Below are positions 1 through 5,164 of a stretch of 5,455 nucleotides of DNA, piece by piece; positions within the stretch are counted from its first letter, which is position 1, and every line of letters begins with the position of its first letter. The notes under the pieces were generated by a model. The model saw nothing but the letters and a program-made list of their open reading frames with translations. It had not been told where the DNA came from and did no database searches. The translations under genes were made by a program, and so were the position numbers. This DNA is from Candidatus Uhrbacteria bacterium RIFCSPHIGHO2_02_FULL_57_19 (lineage in GTDB: Bacteria > Patescibacteriota > Patescibacteriia > 2-12-FULL-57-11). The DNA is taken from NCBI GenBank assembly GCA_001791115.1, contig MGDZ01000061.1:1-5455 (forward strand). The letters run 5' to 3'.

Positions 1-11
1 AATGCCAACGC

Positions 12-1034
12 TTAGTGCGGGGTACATATGCTGACGAGGCGACGGACGAGCAATGAGAGCGAGTGTTCGCGTTCGACGTACGAGCGCTCTCGCTCGACCA
101 CACCTCTGCGCTCTGCATCCGTGAGCGCGAGCGCCGATTTGATGCCAAGGGCGGCGGACTCAGCTTTCTCCGAGCTCACGAGGTGCTCGGCAGGTATCGC
201 CTCGCGCACGGCACGGTTCGCGCACACGACGACACATCCGGTAGCCATCGCCTCGCCGATGGTTTTATCGAAACTGCCGGAGGGCGTGAGATTCACGTAG
301 ATATCGTGGGTCCCGTAGATGGCCGACGTAGCCTCGTGGGAGATGCCCGCATGAAACGAGACACTTTTGAGTCCGCGATATTTCTCCTTCAAGTCTGCCG
401 CGTAGCGTTCGCGCCCGAGACTTGCGTCACCGTACACGTCGACTCGAAGCGGCACGCCCTCACGCTCGAGTCGGGCAATCGCCTCGAGGAAGATGTCTGG
501 TTTTTTCACTGCGTCGAATCGACCAAGGAAAAGAACTGTGCCCCGCTGAGGCACATCTGGTTTGAATACATTGGTATCAATGCCGACTGGCATTTGTACG
601 GACTTCCCATAGCGGGCGACGTACGCATCGGGCGACGTGAAGCACACGACGTGTGCACACATGACGCCGAGCCGCATGATGAGTGAATACATTTTGTGAT
701 TTCGCCAGAGCACAATGCGCTTCCCCAAAGCGCGCCACAAGAACCCACCAAGCACCGCATATTCTGGATTCATATGGATAAATACCGCGTCGTAGGAGTC
801 TCGCAATTGCCATGCGAGGCGGTAAAACTTCATGACGTATGCGAGTCGCCCCTTTCCCCGCTCTTTCCCGAGCGAATGGACCGATACATTCGCGGGCAAA
901 TTGTGCCGACCTTCTTTGAGGCAGACGACGTGTACCTCGTCTATCTCCGCTGCAAGTTTTGCTATCCATGCATGGAAGAAACCAAGCACCTGATCGTCGA
1001 GATCGACGGCCTGCGTCGTGATAAGTAATTTCAT
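12..1034 (-). CDS. Family 4 glycosyltransferase (GT-B fold)
   Basis: This 340-residue protein probably transfers a sugar from a nucleotide-sugar donor to a growing surface glycan on the cytoplasmic side of the membrane. The N-terminal Rossmann half opens with MKLLITTQAVD and carries LGFFHAWI near residues 18-24. The linker has MPVGIDTNVF (148-157). The C-terminal donor-binding half has VLFLGRFDAVKKPD (167-180), the HDIYVNLTPSG stretch (243-253) and GEAMATG (260-266). Residues 313-324 contain a small VERE repeat. An upstream in-frame ATG at 1091 would add 19 residues. I chose the ATG at 1034 because MKLLIT is a standard first strand for this fold and because it gives a 4-bp ATGA overlap with the methyltransferase stop, which suggests translational coupling. 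No Shine-Dalgarno sequence precedes it. The first Glu of the usual EX7E motif is Gly253; the second Glu is present (Glu261). Donor and acceptor cannot be inferred. The family call is firm. Confidence 0.9.
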   Translation of the reverse strand: MKLLITTQAVDLDDQVLGFFHAWIAKLAAEIDEVHVVCLKEGRHNLPANVSVHSLGKERGKGRLAYVMKFYRLAWQLRDSYDAVFIHMNPEYAVLGGFLWRALGKRIVLWRNHKMYSLIMRLGVMCAHVVCFTSPDAYVARYGKSVQMPVGIDTNVFKPDVPQRGTVLFLGRFDAVKKPDIFLEAIARLEREGVPLRVDVYGDASLGRERYAADLKEKYRGLKSVSFHAGISHEATSAIYGTHDIYVNLTPSGSFDKTIGEAMATGCVVVCANRAVREAIPAEHLVSSEKAESAALGIKSALALTDAERRGVVERERSYVEREHSLSLLVRRLVSICTPH

Positions 1035-1678
1035 GGACGTTTCGGATACTTCGCGACGAAGAGGAGGTCGAACGCAAACATACCCTTCCACAGCGCGTCG
1101 AGGCGCGCGAAACGGCCAAGCGGCTCGATGGTCACTTCGCGAAAATGTAGAGCGAGAAGGCCAGAGAATTCGGCGCGGCTGAAGTGATTGACGTGCGTCG
1201 GATCATACAGCGGGGTCAATCGCTTTCGTCCGAAAAAAAGCCGGAATCGATTGACGAGACTGAAGGCGTTTGGCACGGAACCGACCAATATGCCGTCATC
1301 CTGAAGTACGCGCGCCGCCTTTTCGATGACGCGTTCGGGGAAAAAGAGGTGCTCGAGCACTTCACCGGCCACGACCGCGTCGAATGATTTCTGCGCGAGC
1401 GGCCATTCCTCCTGCAGGTCGAAATGCATCGTTTCGATGCCGAGTCGCTCTTTGGCCTTCGCGAGCGCCTCCGAATCAATGTCGATGCCAGTCACGGTGT
1501 TGCCTTTCGCGTAAGAAGCGGTGAGCGTGCCGTCGCGACAGCCGATATCAAGTACACGCTTGTTTGTGCCGATTTCGCGCCGCAAAAAAGCGCCACGCGC
1601 ATCGCCCAATATGGAATAGCCCATGCGGCCGCGGCCTTCATGGTGGTCACGGTACATGTGCTCCGTTGCCACGCTCAT
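1031..1678 (-). CDS. Class I SAM-dependent methyltransferase
   Basis: This 215-residue protein is a seven-strand Rossmann methyltransferase of the Methyltransf_11/23 type, within the usual 200-250 residue range. The SAM-binding motif I is VLDIGCRDG (42-50). The acidic end of strand 2 is GIDID (64-68), FDLQEEWPL (86-94) is the region before strand 4, and FDAVVAGEVLEHL (99-111) is the motif IV/post-motif block. PTHVNHFS (160-167) is a stretch I often see in glycan-cluster or UbiG-like members. The ATG at 1678 lies 3 bp after the stop of the dehydrogenase-like gene. A purine-rich GGGGAAGAAG (minus strand, 1691-1700) lies 12 nt upstream and is a distant, weak ribosome binding site. Its TGA stop overlaps the ATG of the next glycosyltransferase. 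The context suggests methylation of a sugar, a glycan end or a lipid carrier, but the substrate cannot be read from the sequence. Confidence 0.9.
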   Translation of the reverse strand: MSVATEHMYRDHHEGRGRMGYSILGDARGAFLRREIGTNKRVLDIGCRDGTLTASYAKGNTVTGIDIDSEALAKAKERLGIETMHFDLQEEWPLAQKSFDAVVAGEVLEHLFFPERVIEKAARVLQDDGILVGSVPNAFSLVNRFRLFFGRKRLTPLYDPTHVNHFSRAEFSGLLALHFREVTIEPLGRFARLDALWKGMFAFDLLFVAKYPKRP

Positions 1679-1681
1679 AGA

Positions 1682-2587
1682 TTATCGGCGCTTCTTCCCC
1701 TTTTTCTTTTTGAGGGCACCCGCACCATAGACGCTCGTCAAAAGATCGATGTCTTTGTCCGTACGCATGAGGAGTTCGATGTTCTTGGCCTCCATCGCCT
1801 GAAGTACGCGTAGCCCCTCCCTATCGCGCGGAAGGTGCTTTTTATAGTGCATGCGAAGCGCAGCAATGTCCTTGATGAAGCAGCCCCCTCCTGCGCCGCG
1901 TCCACCTTTGTGCACAGGATTGGAGTACCGATTCGATATGAGTGGATCGGCGATGACGGCTTTGTTTATGATGTCCCAATCAGCGCCGAACTTCTGCGCG
2001 AGGTCATACATCAAATTAAAGAGAATGACCTGCGTGTATCCGCTCGCGTTGTGCGTGTATTTGAAAATCTCTGCTTCTGCGCTCTTGCATATCTCCGTGA
2101 GCGGAGCGCGCGGGAGCGTTTTCATGACACGCTCCGCTGCCAAAAAATGCTTGGTGTCGTTCATCGGCATGCCGATAAGGTTGGCAAACGGATGCGCGGC
2201 ATCGTGCACGGATGATTTGATGGAGAGAAATTCGGGGCCGAAGAGAATCGTTATTTTTGGGAATTTTTTCTGGAGTCGCTCGGTGGTCCCCGGAAGCACC
2301 GTTGATTTGATGACAGCGATTTTGCCTTCTCCTACGAGGGAAAGTACGCTCTCAATAACCGAGCTGTCAAAGCCTTGTGGGGTCGTCGGCGTCCAGACCG
2401 CGATAAAGACGATGTCACAGTCGCGTATCTTGTCCTTGTTCTTTATCCACGGTTTCTCGAGTGAGTAGCGAATAACTTCGTATCCGCGCTCTTCGAAATT
2501 ATCGGAGTAGGCTTTCCCTATCCACCCCTGTCCGATGAACCCGACGAGCGGCTTGCCGTTCTTTTTCTTTGCCAGCGTAACTACCAT
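1682..2587 (-). CDS. Short NDP-sugar-dehydrogenase-like protein (UDP-Glc/GDP-Man dehydrogenase family)
   Basis: Full-length relatives (about 390-450 residues) oxidise a UDP- or GDP-sugar to its uronic acid with NAD. This one has 301 residues. It keeps the N-terminal Rossmann loop GFIGQGWIG (16-24), FIAVWTPTTP (61-70), KSTVLPGTT (94-102) and GPEF (117-120). It also keeps a helix with Lys176 and Asn180 (IFKYTHNA) and GGGCFIKD with the expected catalytic Cys236 and the Lys239-Asp240 pair. The C-terminal nucleotide-sugar-binding domain is missing: the protein stops about 60 residues after Cys236 in a basic tail, KKKKGKKRR. The next gene starts 3 bp after the stop, so there is no room for a frameshifted remnant. 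The loop after strand 2 is short and that strand lacks the usual NAD-ribose Asp. From memory, similar short forms occur in Parcubacteria. A role in sugar nucleotide oxidation fits the neighbours, but the substrate and even the activity are uncertain. No Shine-Dalgarno sequence precedes the ATG. Confidence 0.82.
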   Translation of the reverse strand: MVVTLAKKKNGKPLVGFIGQGWIGKAYSDNFEERGYEVIRYSLEKPWIKNKDKIRDCDIVFIAVWTPTTPQGFDSSVIESVLSLVGEGKIAVIKSTVLPGTTERLQKKFPKITILFGPEFLSIKSSVHDAAHPFANLIGMPMNDTKHFLAAERVMKTLPRAPLTEICKSAEAEIFKYTHNASGYTQVILFNLMYDLAQKFGADWDIINKAVIADPLISNRYSNPVHKGGRGAGGGCFIKDIAALRMHYKKHLPRDREGLRVLQAMEAKNIELLMRTDKDIDLLTSVYGAGALKKKKGKKRR

Positions 2588-2594
2588 AGGCGCG

Positions 2595-2600
2595 ACTATA
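2595..2600 (-). promoter_or_regulatory. Candidate -10 box directly upstream of the dehydrogenase-like gene
   Basis: The minus strand reads TATAGT (5 of 6 matches to TATAAT), then seven bases and the ATG at 2587. No good -35 hexamer lies 16-18 nt further up (TTTCGT at best), and there is no Shine-Dalgarno sequence. If used, transcription would begin at or next to the start codon, giving a leaderless message. The 28-bp gap also allows simple read-through from the upstream glycosyltransferase. Confidence 0.28.
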
Positions 2601-2615
2601 CTACGAGAAATGGCT

Positions 2616-3713
2616 CTACGAAAGGCCTCTTGCGCACTTTATAAGGTCGGCTGCGTAGGCATTCACGTACGCATCAAAATGCTCGTACGGATAGTTTCGC
2701 AATTCCACACTCCGCGGTCCATCACTGAACCATTTCCCAAGCTCCTGCCCGAAAAACGCCTCGGATGCAATGATGGCCCCCGCCTCGTGTGCGATGCCGA
2801 CATCGGTCGAAAGTACGGGGACTCCACTCGCGAGCGCTTCGATAATGACAAGTCCGTACCCTTCAAAGCGCGAGGTGACGAGTACGAGATCCGCGATTCT
2901 ATAGTAGGGAGCGGCCTCTACCGCGCCCTCGAAAAAGACGCTCTCGGCGATGCCGAGTGTCTCGGCGAGCCGCATGAGGGACTTCTGCTCACTCCCCGAA
3001 CCGACGATGATGAGGCACGTCGAAGGCGGCGCGCTCTCCCTCAAAGCACGGAGCGCGAGCGCGACATGTTTCTCCGGCTCAAGGCGCGATACCACGAGGA
3101 GTTTCGTGCGGTATGCCGCAAATGTGACAGCAAGTGCAGAGTCCGTGGGTGCATTTCGCAAAGACTCGATATCGACGTATATCGGGAGTACGCTCACTCG
3201 CTCCGCGGGAATGTGCAGCTCGTGGATGAGCGACTGTTTAATCCTGTCGGATACGGTGCGGATGCGCGCCGCGCGCCGAAGCACGAAGCGTGCGACGAGA
3301 ACACGTAAGCGATGCACAATCGAGAGCCGCGCGTACGAGGGGGAAAAGAGATCGGTGTGTATCTGTACATGGAGCGGTACGCCAAAGTGGCGAGCGAGAA
3401 GCCATCCCGCAAGGCCCGTTTCGAACGGGTCCTGCGCCGAGACGACGTCGGGCTTCGGCAGATGCCGCGCTTTCCGGTATGCGTCGAGTATATAAAGGAA
3501 CCGCGAATATGAATTCGTCGGAATGATGCGAAGCGTGCCAAACACGCGCTCCGAAGCGCCATCACGAACTCGCGAAAAGCTGATGACAAAAAGCTCACCG
3601 ATGGCGCGCGCATACGCCTCCTGCCGCTTTGCAGCGGCAGTTCCGGAAAAGAGTATGCCGCGGCTGGACCTATCCGCGCTCACCTGCAGGACTCTCACCC
3701 CGTTAGAAGTCAT
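2616..3713 (-). CDS. Family 4 glycosyltransferase (GT-B fold)
   Basis: This 365-residue protein has normal length for a GT4 sugar transferase. The N-terminal acceptor half runs VRVLQVSADR (6-15), then IIPTNS (63-68), AQDPFETGLAGW (93-104) and VQIHTDLFSPSYA (116-128). I recognise this run from memory as typical of a GT4 group frequent in Parcubacteria. The linker and C-terminal half hold VLPIYVDIE (175-183), VVSRLEPEKH (207-216), IVGSGSE (236-242), and a complete EX7E motif with Glu284 and Glu292 inside FEGYGLVIIEALASG. These residues normally contact the nucleotide-sugar donor. The ATG at 3713 was chosen as the only Met near the first strand; a GTG at 3698 is a weaker alternative. It lies 55 bp after the preceding glycosyltransferase stop and has its own candidate promoter. 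The dehydrogenase-like gene begins 28 bp after its stop. Donor and acceptor are unknown. Confidence 0.92.
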   Translation of the reverse strand: MTSNGVRVLQVSADRSSRGILFSGTAAAKRQEAYARAIGELFVISFSRVRDGASERVFGTLRIIPTNSYSRFLYILDAYRKARHLPKPDVVSAQDPFETGLAGWLLARHFGVPLHVQIHTDLFSPSYARLSIVHRLRVLVARFVLRRAARIRTVSDRIKQSLIHELHIPAERVSVLPIYVDIESLRNAPTDSALAVTFAAYRTKLLVVSRLEPEKHVALALRALRESAPPSTCLIIVGSGSEQKSLMRLAETLGIAESVFFEGAVEAAPYYRIADLVLVTSRFEGYGLVIIEALASGVPVLSTDVGIAHEAGAIIASEAFFGQELGKWFSDGPRSVELRNYPYEHFDAYVNAYAADLIKCARGLS

Positions 3714-3726
3714 AGTGCAAAAAAGA

Positions 3727-3755
3727 ATTTTAGTCGGTTTTTAAGGTAGCGTCGA
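3727..3755 (-). promoter_or_regulatory. Candidate sigma-70-type promoter for the 365-residue glycosyltransferase
   Basis: On the minus strand, TCGACG (3750-3755, 4 of 6 matches to TTGACA) is followed after exactly 17 nt by TAAAAT (3727-3732, 5 of 6 matches to TATAAT). The -10 box ends 13 nt before the ATG at 3713, so a start point about 7 nt downstream of it would leave a leader of only a few bases. It lies in the 55-bp gap between two glycosyltransferase genes. A weak 5-bp inverted repeat (AAGGT/ACCTT) overlaps the -35 region. Confidence 0.4.
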
Positions 3756-3768
3756 CCTTTAACGGGGC

Positions 3769-4869
3769 TCATACAATTGCGCGGAGCCGCTTTGCTATGC
3801 TTTCGAGCATGGAGTCGACATCAAATCGTCCGCTCGTGTCTTTGGCGTTTGTCTTGAGGCGTGCGCGGAGTTCGTCGTCGTCGAGAAGCCGCTCGAGCGC
3901 ATCTGCGAGTTTCTGCGGCTCCTCCGCGGGCACGAGAAGCCCGCTCACCTCATGTTCGATGACCTCGGGATTGCCACCACGATTCGATGCGACGATGGCC
4001 GCCCCCGCCATGCGGGCCTCGACGAGCGTGTGTGAGAGGCCTTCGTAGAGCGAATCGAGTACGTACATATCCGCATACTGCATCGCCGCGAACGCATCCG
4101 CATGACCGAGCGCCCCTGTGAACGCGTAATCACTGCCGAGCGCATCTTTTGCGCGCGCTTCAAGCGCCTGCCGCTCGGGACCATCGCCGATAATTGCGAC
4201 CGAGAGTTTCTTCCCTTTCTGTCGCACGATGCGGACGGCATCCAGAAGCTCGCGATTGCCCTTCCATGGCACGAGGCGTCCGACAGATACCACGAGCGGC
4301 CGTGGAAGTGCCCGCAAAGCCTCCACGACTTGGCCTACGGCGGGGAGTTTGACCGCATTGTAGATGACCTCGATTTTCGCGCTCTCGACTCCCCACGCTT
4401 CGACGATGCCTTTCAAAAACGTGCTCGGAACGATGACGCACTGTGCGGAAAGCGCGACTTCTTTTTGGAGAAAGCGGAAAAAGCGCAGAGGAAGCGCCAC
4501 GTTCTTCTCGCGCACGAATACTTCGAGCGGCGAGGTCACTCCGTATTTCTGCATCCCTTGCTCCCACGCGAAGTCGCCGACAATTTTGACCGCAAGCGGC
4601 TTACCTCGGAGCCGCGCGGCAAAGAGCGCCGGCACGCCGACCGATATAGAATCGAGTGCGTAAATGAGGTCTACGTCCTCCGCAGCAAAAAACACCCGCA
4701 TGCCGTAGGCGACGTGGCGAATGAGCGTCGGCAGATGGCGCACGTCAGAGAATTTGACGATGACGACCTCAGTCCCGCGCAGAGGCAAGCCGCTTTCGAG
4801 CTCGGCCACATAGGTCGCAGGGCCGCCTGATTCGGGCGGATAGAGAGGCGTTGCGACCAGCACCTTCAT
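3769..4869 (-). CDS. Family 4 glycosyltransferase (GT-B fold)
   Basis: This is a 366-residue GT-B sugar transferase and the most canonical of the set. The N-terminus MKVLVATPLYPPESGGPATY holds the Gly-rich loop (GGP, 15-17) that sits at the donor phosphates and membrane face in GT4 enzymes. KIVGDFAWEQG (95-105), VIVPSTFLKGIVEAWGV (145-161) and VIYNAV (168-173) follow. The C-terminal half has VSVGRLVPWKGN (194-205), IIGDGPER (226-233), and the full EX7E motif with Glu276 and Glu284 in EGLSHTLVEARMAG. NRGGNPEVI (296-304) and SGLLVP (309-314) are standard for the end of the donor domain. The ATG at 4869 gives the expected first strand and no better start exists. No Shine-Dalgarno sequence precedes it; a weak -10-like box lies close upstream. 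It is separated from the upstream small gene by a hairpin. The sugar specificity is not readable. Confidence 0.94.
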   Translation of the reverse strand: MKVLVATPLYPPESGGPATYVAELESGLPLRGTEVVIVKFSDVRHLPTLIRHVAYGMRVFFAAEDVDLIYALDSISVGVPALFAARLRGKPLAVKIVGDFAWEQGMQKYGVTSPLEVFVREKNVALPLRFFRFLQKEVALSAQCVIVPSTFLKGIVEAWGVESAKIEVIYNAVKLPAVGQVVEALRALPRPLVVSVGRLVPWKGNRELLDAVRIVRQKGKKLSVAIIGDGPERQALEARAKDALGSDYAFTGALGHADAFAAMQYADMYVLDSLYEGLSHTLVEARMAGAAIVASNRGGNPEVIEHEVSGLLVPAEEPQKLADALERLLDDDELRARLKTNAKDTSGRFDVDSMLESIAKRLRAIV

Positions 4870-4879
4870 GTCTGTGAAG

Positions 4880-4885
4880 TGTATA
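4880..4885 (-). promoter_or_regulatory. Weak -10-like box upstream of the 366-residue glycosyltransferase
   Basis: The minus strand reads TATACA (4 of 6 matches to TATAAT), 10 nt before the ATG at 4869, with no recognisable -35 element because the GC-rich hairpin occupies that space. It is listed because the gene has no Shine-Dalgarno sequence and because two other starts in the window show the same layout. Alone it is weak. Confidence 0.18.
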
Positions 4886-4892
4886 GTAAAGC

Positions 4893-4917
4893 GAAACGGG
4901 GCGCGAGGCCCCGCTTC
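4893..4917 (-). terminator. GC-rich hairpin, possible Rho-independent terminator after the small membrane protein gene
   Basis: On the minus strand the arms GAAGCGGGGC and GCCCCGTTTC pair over 10 bp around a 5-nt loop (CTCGC). One pair is G-U, which forms only in the minus-strand transcript; the plus-strand copy has an A-C mismatch there. An A-rich stretch (GACGAAAAG) precedes it, and a poor T-run follows (the TTTC end of the arm, then GCTTTACT). It lies 24 bp after the stop of the small gene and 23 bp before the next glycosyltransferase start. It could stop or weaken read-through, or act as an mRNA-stabilising 3' structure. The weak U-tract limits confidence. Confidence 0.5.
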
Positions 4918-4941
4918 TTTTCGTCAGCCCCAATTCGGCGA

Positions 4942-5085
4942 TTAACGGCTTTCGGTTCGACGCGGGAAAGGCACGACTGCCTCCATCGCGTGCGCGAACA
5001 TCGCCGTACCGAACCCGAGCCACCAGCCAATGTAGGTAAGCGCCTCGGGCGTATCCGGACTCGGAAGCTGTGAGCTGTTTTTCAT
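4942..5085 (-). CDS. Small single-pass membrane protein, 47 residues, function unknown
   Basis: I do not recognise this protein. The reading frame starts MKNSSQLPSPDTPEAL, continues with a hydrophobic stretch rich in Gly, Trp, Phe and Ala at about residues 16-39 (LTYIGWWLGFGTAMF and on), and ends with the basic tail PFPRRTESR and a TAA stop. This reads as one transmembrane helix between a polar N-terminus and a positively charged C-terminus; by the positive-inside rule the C-terminus would be cytoplasmic. Support for a real gene is the strong AGGGAGG ribosome binding site 4 nt before the ATG, the clean hydrophobic segment, its fit in the gap between two glycosyltransferase genes, and a hairpin after its stop. 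It could be a small accessory subunit of the surface-glycan machinery or an unrelated small membrane protein. The family is unknown, and homologues would be needed to prove that it is translated. Confidence 0.68.
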   Translation of the reverse strand: MKNSSQLPSPDTPEALTYIGWWLGFGTAMFAHAMEAVVPFPRRTESR

Positions 5086-5089
5086 CCAA

Positions 5090-5096
5090 CCTCCCT
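5090..5096 (-). promoter_or_regulatory. Strong Shine-Dalgarno sequence for the 47-residue membrane protein
   Basis: The minus strand reads AGGGAGG, followed by TTGG and the ATG at 5085. This is a near-perfect match to the anti-Shine-Dalgarno sequence, at a slightly short 4-nt spacing. It is the clearest ribosome binding site in the window and decides the start of the small gene. The three complete genes with the largest upstream gaps lack anything comparable. Confidence 0.7.
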
Positions 5097-5103
5097 ATCA
5101 AGA

Positions 5104-5124
5104 GGCACGGAACAGAATCGTGCC
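5104..5124 (-). other. Stem-loop just upstream of the small gene's ribosome binding site
   Basis: GGCACG and CGTGCC pair perfectly over 6 bp around a 9-nt loop. In the minus-strand transcript the hairpin ends 7 nt before the AGGGAGG ribosome binding site. There is no U-tract, so it is not a typical terminator. It could shape the 5' leader of the small gene or end the upstream glycosyltransferase message. A 6-bp stem can also arise by chance. Confidence 0.35.
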
Positions 5125-5164
5125 GTATACAGCAAACACCCGTTTTGACTTCGCTCCAACGGAG

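Noticed and set aside
313..324. Short CRISPR-like or tandem repeats in the GC-rich stretch near the left end and elsewhere
   Set aside because: The repeated GAGCGC-like words at about 50-140 are explained by the VERE repeat and Arg/Glu/Ala codons of the glycosyltransferase C-terminus. No regularly spaced repeats, tRNA cloverleaf or insertion-sequence ends were seen anywhere.
63..686. Long plus-strand open frame of 207 codons opposite the first glycosyltransferase
   Set aside because: It lies wholly antisense to a clear GT4 gene, shows no recognisable domain, and has a composition (many Arg, His and Cys) typical of the mirror of GC-rich coding DNA.
1035..1091. N-terminal extension of the first glycosyltransferase from the ATG at 1091
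   Set aside because: The 19 extra residues (MEGYVCVRPPLRREVSETS) fall inside the methyltransferase gene and do not resemble a GT4 N-terminus. The ATG at 1034 gives the expected first strand.
2535..3308. Plus-strand open frame of 257 codons opposite the dehydrogenase-like start and the second glycosyltransferase
   Set aside because: It is antisense to two well-supported genes, has Arg-rich low-complexity content and no motif. Length alone is not evidence in this GC-rich sequence.
3743..3759. Inverted repeat AAGGT/ACCTT between two glycosyltransferase genes as a terminator
   Set aside because: The stem is only 5 bp and no T-run follows it on the minus strand (AAAAACC comes next). It overlaps the candidate -35 box and may be chance.
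4102..4830. Plus-strand open frame of 242 codons opposite the third complete glycosyltransferase
   Set aside because: It is antisense to the most canonical GT4 gene in the window and shows an excess of charged and His residues without any domain pattern.
4769..5101. Minus-strand frame of 110 codons overlapping the small membrane protein and the start of a glycosyltransferase
   Set aside because: It is in another frame, overlaps two better genes, and has no recognisable content. The 47-codon frame in the same region has the ribosome binding site and a hydrophobic helix.
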